Below, piece by piece: positions 56,427-64,000 of a stretch of DNA of 64,000 bases. The stretch covers positions 105,617 through 169,616 of the forward strand of contig NZ_JMLC01000003.1 in assembly GCF_000686605.1 (NCBI RefSeq), given 5' to 3'. The translations under genes and the position numbers were made by a program. The notes under the pieces are model-generated. The model had not been told where the DNA came from. It ran no database searches and saw only the letters and a list, made by a program, of their open reading frames with translations. This DNA is from Streptococcus sobrinus DSM 20742 = ATCC 33478 (GTDB lineage Bacteria; Bacillota; Bacilli; Lactobacillales; Streptococcaceae). Numbering within the stretch: position 1 is the first letter of the stretch; every line of letters starts with the position of its first letter.

Positions 56427-57572
56427 ATGAGTAAAGCAGTACATTTTGGTGCCGGAAATATTGGGCGTGGTTTCATCGGAGAAATTCTCTTTGAAAATGA
56501 TTTTGACATCACCTTTGTGGATGTTAATGAAAAGATTATTGATGCCCTCAATGAACGAGGCAGCTATGAAATTGAGATTGCTGAAGATGGGCAACGCCAT
56601 ATTGCAGTTTCTGGTGTTTCCGGAATTAACAATGGTCAAGACCCAGAAGCAGTAGTCGCAGCTATTACCCAGGCTGATATTATCACAACTGCAATCGGTC
56701 CTAATATTTTGCCATTTATTGCAGAATTGATTGCTCAGGGGATTGAAGCCCGCCAGGCCGCTGGCAAAGAAGAAGCCATTGATGTCTTGGCCTGTGAAAA
56801 TATGATTGGTGGTTCACAGTTCCTTTGGGAAGAAGTCAAGAAGCATCTTTCTTCAGCAAGTTTGGACTATGCCCAACAGTATGTTGGCTTTCCAAATGCA
56901 GCAGTTGACCGAATTGTACCAGCCCAAAGTCACGAAGACCCTCTCTTTGTTGTCGTTGAACCTTTCAAGGAATGGGTAGTTGAAACTGGTCGAATGAAAA
57001 ACAAATCTCTCAAGTTGACTGGTGTGCACTACGAGGAAGAATTGACACCTTTCATCGAACGAAAGCTCTTCTCAGTTAACTCTGGCCACGCCACCTCTGC
57101 CTATACAGGAGCTCACTATGGCGCCCAAACCATCTTAGAAGCTCTGAAAAATCCTACTGTTAAGGCAAATGTTGAGGCTGTTCTTGCAGAAATTCGCAGC
57201 CTTTTGATTGCCAAATGGGGATTCAAGGAAGCTGACCTACTGGATTACCATAAGGTCATTATCTCTCGTTTTGAAAATCCTTATATCGTCGATGATGTGA
57301 CTCGGGTAGCCCGCACACCAATCCGCAAACTGGGCTTTGACGAACGCTTCATTCGTCCAATTCGTGAGCTCAAGGAACGTGGCCTAGCCTATGATAACCT
57401 GCTCAAAACAGTGGCCTATGTCTTTGAGTATAAGGATCCAAATGAACAACAATCCCTTGAACTACAAGAGCTCTTAACTAAGAAACCTCTCCCTGAGGTC
57501 ATTGCCCAAGTGACTGGCCTTGAAGACCAAAATTTGATTGCAGAGATTGAGGCAGCGGTAGAAGCCTTGTAA
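56427..57572 (+). CDS. mtlD: Mannitol-1-phosphate 5-dehydrogenase
   Basis: Oxidises mannitol 1-phosphate to fructose 6-phosphate with NAD+. The 381-aa protein begins [19 protein letters not shown] (dinucleotide fold) and has [12 protein letters not shown], the KRKLF-like [18 protein letters not shown] with catalytic Lys/His, and a C-terminal helical domain. It closes the operon; a terminator follows. Confidence 0.96.
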   Translation: MSKAVHFGAGNIGRGFIGEILFENDFDITFVDVNEKIIDALNERGSYEIEIAEDGQRHIAVSGVSGINNGQDPEAVVAAITQADIITTAIGPNILPFIAELIAQGIEARQAAGKEEAIDVLACENMIGGSQFLWEEVKKHLSSASLDYAQQYVGFPNAAVDRIVPAQSHEDPLFVVVEPFKEWVVETGRMKNKSLKLTGVHYEEELTPFIERKLFSVNSGHATSAYTGAHYGAQTILEALKNPTVKANVEAVLAEIRSLLIAKWGFKEADLLDYHKVIISRFENPYIVDDVTRVARTPIRKLGFDERFIRPIRELKERGLAYDNLLKTVAYVFEYKDPNEQQSLELQELLTKKPLPEVIAQVTGLEDQNLIAEIEAAVEAL

Positions 57573-57599
57573 AATCTACCTCGAAAATTCTTACCTCAG

Positions 57600-57634
57600 A
57601 ATAAGGTTTGGCTAGTTGCTAAGCCTTATTTTTC
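57600..57634 (+). terminator. Intrinsic terminator after mtlD
   Basis: AATAAGG pairs with CCTTATT and is followed by TTTC. Confidence 0.65.
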
Positions 57635-57679
57635 TTGCCAGGCGTTTAATCAAATTGTAATTTTTCAAAGCTTAAAAAA

Positions 57680-57688
57680 TGCTATAAT
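57680..57688 (+). promoter_or_regulatory. Extended -10 of the tandem paralogue array
   Basis: TGCTATAAT, 38 bp before the first copy. No good -35. Confidence 0.5.
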
Positions 57689-57726
57689 CAGTATGTTTAC
57701 TAACTGATAGAAAAGGATAAGGAGCC

Positions 57727-58496
57727 ATGGCAAGAGAAAGGGACCTTGATAGGGCTTTTGAGACTAGTGAGACTGATTATTTGGGCTGGCCTGAGAGAAT
57801 CCAGGCAAAGCCGGGTGTGACTTTGGGTCAGATTCTACTTGCAATTGGTCTGATTCTCTGTCTTCTGGGATGTCTAGGCTATTTCATTTATTCGGTTAAA
57901 GGTGTCCCCTATTTCGCTAAACAGCACTTACAGTTGGAAAAGGGGCAGGAGCCCCACCACTGGACCTACCCGGAATTTGAAAGTCTCAAGCTCAATACCG
58001 ACGAGCACAAGACTGTGGGAGATTCAGCTGAGACGATTGGCCGGAGGTTTGGTAAGGATGAAATTGATACATCAGCAATGACCTGACCATGACCTATAGT
58101 CCTTCCAGCCCTAAGTTTTACCGGTCAAATCGAGCTCCCGAGGTAACCTTGACCTTCTGGAAAATTAAGGGGAAGTATTATCTGCGTAGGAAGGAAGCAG
58201 ATAATATTGAGGATGGAAAAAATCTCCGCCTGCAAGAAAAAGCATTGGTTACTGACCAGTCAGCCTATGATAAACTAAACGTCGGCAATTTTGATAACGG
58301 TGAAGGTGGGGATACTTATCAGAGTGTCTTCAAGCAATTGGGCCTACCTCAATCCAATCATATTGATGTTCTTGGTAGCAGACAGACAAACTTGACGGTC
58401 GACTACCGCTGGAATGAGGGCAATCATTATTATGACCAAGAACTGACCTTTCAAAAGCATAAGGATGGTCACTACTACTTGAAATCGCGAAACTAA
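57727..58496 (+). pseudogene. Tandem membrane-anchored paralogue, copy 1 (frameshifted)
   Basis: The first part (57727-58086) encodes an acidic cytoplasmic N-terminus, one membrane span (GQILLAIGLILCLLGCLGYF) and the start of lobe 1 (HHWTYPEFESLKLN). The reading frame then shifts near 58065-58080; the correct continuation is ISNDLTMTYSPSSP in the frame that ends at 58496. The remainder carries the end of lobe 1 and lobe 2 (YDKLNVGNFDNGEGGDTYQS). The intact product would be about 255 aa, like copy 3. Could be a true pseudogene or phase-variable. Confidence 0.7.
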
Positions 58497-58528
58497 ATTT
58501 GGCAGGTAACAATTAAAAGGAGCTCAAG

Positions 58529-59344
58529 ATGGAAGAGCAGATTTTTCAAAGCCCAGATAATGGAATTAGCAATCAAAATCCTCAAAGAAGTCCCAAGAAA
58601 CCTAGCTGGAGCCTAGGGAAAAAGATTTTAATTGGTCTGGTCTCGGGGCTTGGCCTGATACTTATCTTTGTTATGCTCTGTAAAACCAATTCGGTGGCCT
58701 TTTTGACTCATTTGCGGTACCAAAATTATTCTGGGCAGGAGTCGCCCAGTCTGACTTATAAGGATTACCAGAGTGTCAAACGAGGGGATTCGATTGATAG
58801 TGTTATTGAAAAGTTTGGCAAGGGTAAGGTTAAGGTCAATCTGGCCCTTGTTAATGAGCATGACTCCAGTGGCAACGAAACTGGACGGACTTGGACTTCT
58901 AGGTCCTGATTCCGAGCTGCAGATATGAGTGTTGGCTATGGTTCGTCCTACGATGGGAAAACATTCGTTTCCCTCACTTTTAGAAGGGAAGGGTTGGGCC
59001 ATTACGTTTTGGATTATAAATTTATCACCAATGCCCAAGATGGTAAGACCTTCCGTCTAGAAGATTCTCCTAAAAAGCGAATTAGTCGCTCTGATTTCAA
59101 GAAGCTCCATGTTGGTGATAGTTATTCTGGTCAAGGTGGTATAATCTATCAGGAAGTTGTCGACCGGATTGGTTACCCTTCGGGCAATCAAATTACCGAT
59201 TATATTGGTCATAATAGAGAATTGCGAATCAGCTATTATCGCGACAAATCAGATGGAAGTAAGGACTACTCGGTCTCCTTAACTTTTGATCAGGGTCAGG
59301 ATGGTCGGTATTATCTCAAACAAAAAGATGGCGACTTTAAGTAA
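58529..59344 (+). pseudogene. Tandem membrane-anchored paralogue, copy 2 (in-frame stop)
   Basis: One frame of 272 codons interrupted by a single TGA at 58907-58909. Before it: basic/polar N-terminus, membrane span (ILIGLVSGLGLILIFVMLC) and lobe 1 with LTYKDYQSVKRGDSI and EKFGKGKVK. After it: SVGYGSSYDGKTFVSLTF and lobe 2 with DFKKLHVGDSYSGQGGIIYQ and RIGYPSGN. A separate start at ATG 58925 lacks a signal or anchor. AAAGGAG site before the first ATG. Confidence 0.72.
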
Positions 59345-59409
59345 TGACCTTCAATGAGAAACAGCAGAGACTAGCCTGTTCAAGGATTTTTCAAGAAGAA
59401 AGAGGATAG

Positions 59410-60213
59410 ATGATGACAGAAGAAAAAGAATTCGAATCAGCCTTCAGCAAGGGAAGAGATACAGGTTCACCGATTTTTGAAAACGGTAACGAGATGCCAG
59501 TTCCAAAAGACAATCCCGGTAAAAACGGTGGCGGATCCAGGAAGGTAATTGTTCTTGTTGCCGGCCTAATCCTCTGTACTTTGCTGGCTGTAGGGACCTT
59601 TGCCTACCAGACCGATAGTCTTGATTCCCTGGTTCAATACAAGTACAGTCTCTCAGAAGGAGAGCAGGCTCATCAATGGACCTATCAAGAATTTAAGAGC
59701 CTCACCCTTTCGAGTGAATACGGCCAAAGTAATGGGATGACCTTAAAAGAAATCATTAAAAAATATGGCAAGGGAGATGTTTCAGCCTATAAGAACATAG
59801 CAACAATTACTTACTCGACAAAATCTAAGACCTACAATTGGGTCTATCTCAGCTTTGAAAAGATAAATGGGAGCTATTATTTAGATTATAAATCTATTGA
59901 TAATATGGAGATAGACGGTCTTAAAATATCTGAAAAGCCTGCTAAACCCTTTAACAAGGCCGACTATAACAACTTAAAAGTTGGTGATAGCAAAACCGGT
60001 CAAGGAGGTATGAGCTACCAGGAAATTGTGGGAAAATTTGGTAATCCTCAAGAAAACAGTCTTATTGAAAGTGCAGGCTCATCTCCAGATCTTTCTATCA
60101 CTTATGAGAACCCCTCTAATGAACCTAAGCAATATAAAGCAAAACTCAATTTTAAAAAGACCCAGGATGGTAACTGGCATTTGAATGAAAAATCAGTCCA
60201 TTTTGATGATTAG
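59410..60213 (+). CDS. Tandem membrane-anchored paralogue, copy 3 (intact)
   Basis: The 267-aa protein (ATG 59410 or 59413) has a cytoplasmic acidic N-terminus ending in SRK, one membrane span (VIVLVAGLILCTLLAVGTFA, about 46-65) and two extracellular lobes of similar pattern. Lobe 1 is QWTYQEFKSLTLS with IIKKYGKGD; lobe 2 is DYNNLKVGDSKTGQGGMSYQ with IVGKFGNPQ. The two-lobe arrangement resembles DUF3862/SmpA-OmlA and BLIP-type inhibitors, as in the lipoprotein at 40191. Function is unknown. It is the only complete member of the array. Confidence 0.75.
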   Translation: MMTEEKEFESAFSKGRDTGSPIFENGNEMPVPKDNPGKNGGGSRKVIVLVAGLILCTLLAVGTFAYQTDSLDSLVQYKYSLSEGEQAHQWTYQEFKSLTLSSEYGQSNGMTLKEIIKKYGKGDVSAYKNIATITYSTKSKTYNWVYLSFEKINGSYYLDYKSIDNMEIDGLKISEKPAKPFNKADYNNLKVGDSKTGQGGMSYQEIVGKFGNPQENSLIESAGSSPDLSITYENPSNEPKQYKAKLNFKKTQDGNWHLNEKSVHFDD

Positions 60214-60265
60214 GCGCGAACTAGCTTAGTTTGTGGGTGTTTTCCAAGAAATGAAAGGATAAGAG

Positions 60266-60484
60266 ATGGCAGAAGATAATGAATTTGAATCAGCCTTTTC
60301 GACGGACCAGGAAAGCGAGTCTCCGATTTTTTCAGGGCGTTCCCCTAAATCACCTGGGTCCCCTAAGGGACTCCAAAAGCTAGATGCCAAGGGTTTTAGA
60401 AAGAGACTTTTGCTGGCTTTTATCGAAGTCGTCATCATTACAGTTTTGATTGCTCTTGTTGCCCTTATAGCGACGCACTTATAG
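60266..60484 (+). CDS. Tandem paralogue, copy 4 (N-terminus and membrane span only)
   Basis: The 72-aa product begins MAEDNEFESAFSTDQESESP, closely like copy 3 (TEEKEFESAFSKGRDTGSP), then a basic stretch and one membrane span (LLLAFIEVVIITVLIALVAL). It stops at the point where lobe 1 would begin. A truncated remnant is most likely, though a functional single-span protein is possible. AAAGGAT site 6 nt before ATG. Confidence 0.6.
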   Translation: MAEDNEFESAFSTDQESESPIFSGRSPKSPGSPKGLQKLDAKGFRKRLLLAFIEVVIITVLIALVALIATHL

Positions 60485-60560
60485 CAATCTGTTGCGACCG
60501 CTCGACGAGCTTGCCCCCTGGCTGGAATTAGGGTAAAATAGGCTAGTAAGTGAAATTAAT

Positions 60561-60710
60561 GGAACGCGCCTACAACTCCGTGAATTTAGATAAAATCATT
60601 TAGGTGTGAACACCATCAATGATTTCCCTCCTCACTTTTTTGTTTCTAGGTTCGGGTTAAAAAGGTCTCCCAGACCTTTTTAATCCTTTGAGTTGTTGAA
60701 CGGCTTAGCG
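60561..60710 (-). repeat. Repeat family B-like, copy 6
   Basis: GAACGCGCCTACAACTCCGTG parallels the TTGAAC-CGCCTACA end of copies 1-2. The interior has AAATCATTT...AATGATTT and AAAAGGTCT/AGACCTTTT (60659-60680) stems and ends TTGAACGGCTTAGCG. Part of the 60485-60857 gap, which has no gene. Confidence 0.5.
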
Positions 60711-60717
60711 ACACGAA

Positions 60718-60823
60718 AATCAGCCAGTCGAAAATACTGGCTGATTGGAGTTAGTCAGGGAGCTAGGCAATCAGACTAGTGATTGCCGTTAGCCAGCTCT
60801 TGTATGAACAAGAAGCTGGCTTT
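60718..60823 (+). repeat. Repeat module C, copy 3, with long hairpins
   Basis: AATCAGCCAGT/ACTGGCTGATT (60718-60746, 11 bp perfect) is followed by GAGTTAGTCAGGGAGCTAGG, GGCAATC/GATTGCC (60766-60787) and AGCCAGCT/AGCTGGCT (60791-60822). The order recalls module C at 29161 and 63923. Confidence 0.55.
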
Positions 60824-60857
60824 GTTCCGTGGTATCTTATTTAGAAAAGGAAAATCT

Positions 60858-61193
60858 ATGTCATTACCTAATTGTCCAAAATGTAACTCAGAGTATGTTT
60901 ACGAGGATGGTATCCTCTTGGTTTGCCCAGAGTGTGCTTATGAATGGGACCCTAATCAGGCTGCTGAAGCTGAAGAAGGATTGGTGGTCCTTGATAGTAA
61001 CGGTACCCGTCTAGCTGACGGCGACAGTGTTACCATTGTCAAGAACCTCAAGGTCAAGGGTGCCCCTAAGGACCTCAAGCAAGGGACTCGGGTCAAGAAT
61101 ATCCGTCTGGTTGAGGGTGACCACAACATTGACTGTAAAATTGATGGCTTTGGTGCCATGAAACTCAAGTCAGAATTTGTTAAGAAGGCATAA
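60858..61193 (+). CDS. yjdM: YjdM/PhnA zinc-ribbon protein
   Basis: The 111-aa protein has an N-terminal zinc ribbon (CPKC at 6-9 and CPEC 19 residues later) and a C-terminal PhnA domain ([35 protein letters not shown]). It was once linked to phosphonate use but its real function is not settled, and no phosphonate genes are near. The frame opens at 60783, but ATG 60858 follows GAAAAGGA and gives the family start MSLPNCPKC. Confidence 0.88.
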   Translation: MSLPNCPKCNSEYVYEDGILLVCPECAYEWDPNQAAEAEEGLVVLDSNGTRLADGDSVTIVKNLKVKGAPKDLKQGTRVKNIRLVEGDHNIDCKIDGFGAMKLKSEFVKKA

Positions 61194-61195
61194 AC

Positions 61196-61222
61196 TAAAG
61201 CTCAAAACTTCGGGCTTTTTTT
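61196..61222 (+). terminator. Intrinsic terminator after yjdM
   Basis: AAAGCTC pairs with GGGCTTT and is followed by T residues. Confidence 0.7.
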
Positions 61223-61348
61223 ATCTGATTTCGAGTCAGTTTTTCTTGCAAGAGGGGATATCCAATTATTCAGCTGATGGCGGCAAATGATAAGATAATT
61301 GAATATTTTCCATCTTAGACTGTATAAATATAAAAAACGACTCTTCCC

Positions 61349-61372
61349 AATTGTCTGACAATTTGATATAAT
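61349..61372 (+). promoter_or_regulatory. Promoter with overlapping palindrome, amino-acid ABC operon
   Basis: The perfect palindrome AATTGTCTGACAATT (61349-61363) ends directly before the extended -10 TGATATAAT (TATAAT 61367-61372). Its position in the spacer suits a repressor operator. The regulator is unknown. Confidence 0.6.
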
Positions 61373-61404
61373 AAAGGATATTACTGAAGAAGTGAGGAAG
61401 CTTT

Positions 61405-62046
61405 ATGTCCTATGTTTTGGAAATCCTGCCAGCCCTTTTAAATGGGGTCTTGGTGACTCTGGAGGTTTTCTGCATTGTCATCATCTTATCCATTCCCCTA
61501 GGGATTGTTCTGGCTTTTTTGATGCAAATCAAATTCAAGCCCCTCAACTGGCTCTTGACCATCTATGTTTGGATTATGCGTGGGACCCCGCTTCTCTTGC
61601 AGTTAATCTTTTTCTACTATGTCCTGCCTAGTGTTGGCATCGTCTTTGACCGTCTGCCGGCAGCCATTCTGGCCTTTACTCTCAACTATGCTGCCTATTT
61701 CGCAGAAATCTTCCGCGGGGGAATTGACGCTATTCCCAAGGGGCAATACGAGGCAGCCAAGGTTCTCAAGTTTAATCAAATTCAAACCATCCGTTATATC
61801 ATTCTGCCTCAGGTGGTTAAAATCGTTCTGCCCAGCGTCTTCAATGAAGTCATCAATCTGGTCAAGGATTCATCTCTTGTTTATGTCTTGGGTGTCGGCG
61901 ACCTCTTGCTGGAAAGTCGGACAGCTTCCAACCGCGATGCCAGTCTGGCACCAATGTTTGTAGCTGGTGCCATCTACCTCTTCTTAGTGGGAGTAGTGAC
62001 GCTGGCTTCTAAACGCATTGAAAAGAAATTTAACTTTTATAAGTAG
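61405..62046 (+). CDS. Amino-acid ABC transporter permease (HisM/GlnP family)
   Basis: The 213-aa protein has five to six membrane spans, the polar amino-acid permease segments WIMRGTPLLLQL and YFAEIFRGGIDAIPKGQYEAA (the EAA loop contacting the ATPase). It is followed 9 bp later by the ATPase gene. Substrate is probably a polar amino acid such as glutamine or cystine; not determined. Confidence 0.9.
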   Translation: MSYVLEILPALLNGVLVTLEVFCIVIILSIPLGIVLAFLMQIKFKPLNWLLTIYVWIMRGTPLLLQLIFFYYVLPSVGIVFDRLPAAILAFTLNYAAYFAEIFRGGIDAIPKGQYEAAKVLKFNQIQTIRYIILPQVVKIVLPSVFNEVINLVKDSSLVYVLGVGDLLLESRTASNRDASLAPMFVAGAIYLFLVGVVTLASKRIEKKFNFYK

Positions 62047-62055
62047 GAGGGGCCA

Positions 62056-62688
62056 ATGTTATTAGAGCTAAAAAATATTTCCAAACAGTTTGGCCACAAG
62101 CAAATTTTCAAGGATTTCAACCTTCATGTAGAAGAGGGAAAAATCCTGGCTATTGTAGGCCCTTCTGGTGGTGGTAAAACCACCCTCCTGCGGATGTTAG
62201 CTGGCCTTGAGACCATCGATTCTGGTCAGGTTATCTATCAGGGGCAGGAAGTCCCCCTCAATCACCTTGAGTCCGAAAATATTCTGGGCTTCGTCTTCCA
62301 AGATTTTCAACTCTTTCCTCATTTGACGGTTCTGGAAAATCTGACCCTGTCTCCCATCAAGACCATGAGCGTGACTAAGGAGGAGGCTTCCAAAAAGGCC
62401 CAGGAATTGCTGGGTAAGTTGGGCCTAGAAGAGCAGGGCAAGACCTACCCTTTCTCCCTTTCAGGAGGTCAGAAGCAACGGGTGGCCTTTGCCAGAGCCA
62501 TGATGATTGACCCGAAAATCGTTGGCTATGATGAGCCTACCTCGGCTCTGGACCCCGCCCTTCGCCAAGAAGTGGCTAAATTGATTGTCCAGAACCGTGA
62601 TCTCGGGATTACTCAGATTGTTATCACCCATGATATGGATTTTGCTCAAGAGATAGCCGACCATATTGTGACCATTAACCCTAAATAG
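62056..62688 (+). CDS. Amino-acid ABC transporter ATPase
   Basis: The 210-aa ATPase has Walker A GPSGGGKTTLL, Q-loop FVFQDFQLFPHLTVLENL, signature LSGGQKQR, Walker B VGYDEPTSALDP and switch His in VITHD. It is shorter than typical GlnQ (about 240) because the C-terminal tail is reduced. Walker B has YDEP in place of FDEP. GGAGG site precedes it. Confidence 0.93.
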   Translation: MLLELKNISKQFGHKQIFKDFNLHVEEGKILAIVGPSGGGKTTLLRMLAGLETIDSGQVIYQGQEVPLNHLESENILGFVFQDFQLFPHLTVLENLTLSPIKTMSVTKEEASKKAQELLGKLGLEEQGKTYPFSLSGGQKQRVAFARAMMIDPKIVGYDEPTSALDPALRQEVAKLIVQNRDLGITQIVITHDMDFAQEIADHIVTINPK

Positions 62689-62703
62689 ATGAAGGGATAA
62701 AGC

Positions 62704-63552
62704 ATGAGAAAATTATCCAAAAGTCTTGCCCTTGGGGTCTTGCTCTTATTTGCGGCTCTAGTTCTTGCTTCCTGTAGTTCGCGGTCCAATTTCGCAACCG
62801 AGACCGATCAGTGGCAGACTTATAGCAAGGAAAAGACCATTAAGATTGGCTTTGATGCCACCTTTGTTCCCATGGGCTTCGAAGAAAAAGACGGGAAATA
62901 TACTGGTTTCGATGTTGATTTGGCCAATGCTGTCTTTAAGAAATATGGGATTAAGGTTGAATGGCAGGCTATTGACTGGGATATGAAGGAAACCGAGCTT
63001 AAGAACGGAACTATCGACCTGATTTGGAATGGCTATTCCGTGACCGATGAACGTAAGAAGGAGCTGGCCTTCACTGAGCCCTACATGGTCAACCAACAGG
63101 TTGTTGTGACCAAGAAGTCTTCGGGGATTTCTAGCATCGCCATGATGGCTGGCAAGTCCTTGGGAGCACAGGCAGGTTCCTCCGGCTATGATGCCTTTGA
63201 AAGTCAGCCTGACCTCCTTAAAAACAAGGTCAAGGATAAGAAGGCGGTTCAGTATTCCACCTTTACCCAGGCTTTGATTGACCTACAGGCGGGTCGGATT
63301 GATGGCCTCTTAATTGACCGAGTTTATGCCAATTACTACCTGGAGCAGGAAGGAAAATTAGACCAGTATAACATTATGCCGGCTGGTTATGAGGCAGAAA
63401 GCTTCGCCGTCGGGGCTCGCAAGTCTGATAAGACCCTGGTTAAAAAAATCAACCAAGCCTTCAAGGAACTCTATCAGGCTGGCCAATTCCAGAAGATTTC
63501 CAAGAAATGGTTTGGTGAAGACGTGGCTACCAAACAAGTCAAAAATAAATGA
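62704..63552 (+). CDS. Amino-acid ABC transporter substrate-binding lipoprotein
   Basis: The 282-aa SBP family 3 protein has a lipobox LASC (Cys24) and the signature FVPMGFEEKDGKYTGFDVDLA, then DLIWNGYSVTDERKKELAFT and GAQAGSSGYDAFE (hinge and ligand-binding residues), and ends KISKKWFGED. Membrane-anchored receptor for the importer encoded just upstream. Ligand not predictable with confidence. Confidence 0.93.
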   Translation: MRKLSKSLALGVLLLFAALVLASCSSRSNFATETDQWQTYSKEKTIKIGFDATFVPMGFEEKDGKYTGFDVDLANAVFKKYGIKVEWQAIDWDMKETELKNGTIDLIWNGYSVTDERKKELAFTEPYMVNQQVVVTKKSSGISSIAMMAGKSLGAQAGSSGYDAFESQPDLLKNKVKDKKAVQYSTFTQALIDLQAGRIDGLLIDRVYANYYLEQEGKLDQYNIMPAGYEAESFAVGARKSDKTLVKKINQAFKELYQAGQFQKISKKWFGEDVATKQVKNK

Positions 63553-63559
63553 TAAGAAT

Positions 63560-63587
63560 AAAAGCTAGGCTCAGCCTGGCTTTTTTG
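63560..63587 (+). terminator. Intrinsic terminator after the ABC operon
   Basis: AAAAGC-T-AGGC pairs with GCCT-G-GCTTTT, then more T. Confidence 0.85.
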
Positions 63588-63649
63588 ATAGTCTTTGAAA
63601 ATCAAAAGAAGGATAAGCCAAACCATCAGCCAATAAAGGAGATGTAAAC

Positions 63650-63812
63650 TTATACCCAATTAAAATCAAAGTTTGCATCTTTGATACTTTCTAACGTAGC
63701 AAGTTCATCAGCGATTAAAAATCACTGATGAACTACGGTAATCGCTATGGCGACTTACCTAGCTACCTTACTAATTCCCTTTTCAAAATAATATCGATTT
63801 TGAAAAGGGAAT
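63650..63812 (-). repeat. Repeat module D copy 2 with long hairpins
   Basis: Reading on the minus strand, it has hairpin ATTCCCTTTTCAAAA/TTTTGAAAAGGGAAT (63774-63812, 15 bp perfect), AATTAGTAAGGTAGCTAGG (module C-like) and hairpin GTTCATCAG/CTGATGAAC (63703-63733). It ends with TTGCTACGTTAGAAAGTATC and a boxA-like end. It shares its end with 18312-18366. Confidence 0.65.
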
Positions 63813-63822
63813 GTCGTTTAAA

Positions 63823-63923
63823 AGTGCGGACGCAAGAAGAAATTATCCAGTGGATGATTTCTTGGAACTCACGTAGTTTCATTACGACACGAGGTTAGGC
63901 TAGCCGATTTTACTGGCCTAACC
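63823..63923 (-). repeat. Structured repeat A5, rearranged, inverted
   Basis: On the minus strand CTTGCGTCCGCAC (63836-63824) is the diagnostic linker. Upstream of it are an extra hairpin AAGAAAT...ATTTCTT (63836-63863), AACT/AGTT, the linker CGTAATG and hairpin GGTTAGGC/GCCTAACC (63893-63923). The outer stem is not intact. The rest to 64000 has module C-like dyads and no gene. Confidence 0.6.
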
Positions 63924-64000
63924 GAGTTAATCAGGGGGCTAGTCAATTTTCGTAGAGATTGGCGTTAGATATTTGCTACTTTAGTAGCTGATATCTTTGC

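Noticed and set aside
58925..59344. Independent 139-aa gene
   Set aside because: It is in frame with the ORF from 58529, lacks the anchor, and is best explained as the end of copy 2 after a nonsense codon.

Overview
The window is a chromosomal stretch from a low-GC Gram-positive coccus, almost certainly a Streptococcus. The tmRNA encodes the peptide AKNTNSYAVAA, pyrimidine genes carry PyrR-type attenuators, the nucleoside, dTDP-rhamnose and parE/parC/ilvE blocks are streptococcal in order and sequence, and BOX-like intergenic repeats are present. The species cannot be fixed from the sequence. A mutans-group relative would fit the LctFEG/LcrRS-like immunity cluster and the mtlA-mtlR-mtlF-mtlD operon, but this is only a guess.

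Layout. 1-294: 5' part of mnmE, divergent from rpiA. 434-8826: pentose/nucleoside salvage (rpiA, deoB, punA, deoD) with an EcsC-like protein, a RelA/SpoT-fold protein, a glutamine amidotransferase, a ClC transporter, a frameshifted HEPN-like gene and a small exporter. 9082-13336: lantibiotic-immunity ABC transporter with its own two-component system (LanFEG-RK type) and no lantibiotic genes. 13427-13741: an unlisted small type I toxin locus encoding a 35-aa holin-like peptide. 13971-14876: a CpsY-type LysR regulator between two inverted copies of a repeat. 15155-18105: dTDP-L-rhamnose genes rfbA, rfbC, rfbB. 18942-25674: pyrimidine genes (pyrK, pyrD, pyrF, pyrE, pyrC) with two PyrR attenuators, plus a YjbR protein, a PEBP protein and ung. 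25814-28297: secreted 5'-nucleotidase. 28433-29074: plsY. 29605-36591: parE, an AT-rich cargo ORF, parC, ilvE. 37083-40147: tRNA-Tyr, tRNA-Gln, rpsA, tRNA-Arg, a DedA-type protein and ssrA. 40191-42760: a lipoprotein and a YtrA-type GntR/ABC operon. 42943-51543: dnaE, pfkA, pyk, a signal-peptidase-like protein and glmS. 52130-57572: mannitol PTS operon. 57727-60484: four tandem paralogues of a membrane-anchored two-lobe protein, in different states of decay. 60858-63552: YjdM/PhnA zinc-ribbon protein and an amino-acid ABC importer. 63590-64000: dense composite repeats.

Metabolic logic. Nucleoside breakdown (Pnp, DeoB, RpiA) feeds ribose phosphates to central metabolism. De novo and salvage pyrimidine synthesis sit under PyrR attenuation, and the surface nucleotidase would supply nucleosides. 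RfbA/C/B make most of the dTDP-rhamnose pathway (rfbD is not here) for cell-wall rhamnose polysaccharide. PfkA, Pyk, GlmS and the Mtl system handle sugar flux.

The most unusual content is non-coding. A family of about 140-nt elements (1221, 16895, 29340, 32440, and a rearranged copy near 63823) folds into an outer stem plus three inner hairpins. The stems change sequence in a compensatory way from copy to copy, while the single-stranded linkers, including GCGTCCGCA, stay fixed. Four of the five lie upstream of, and in the same orientation as, a gene (deoB, rfbB, parE, parC). This is the best candidate here for a structured RNA or MITE family; whether it is already described could not be checked.
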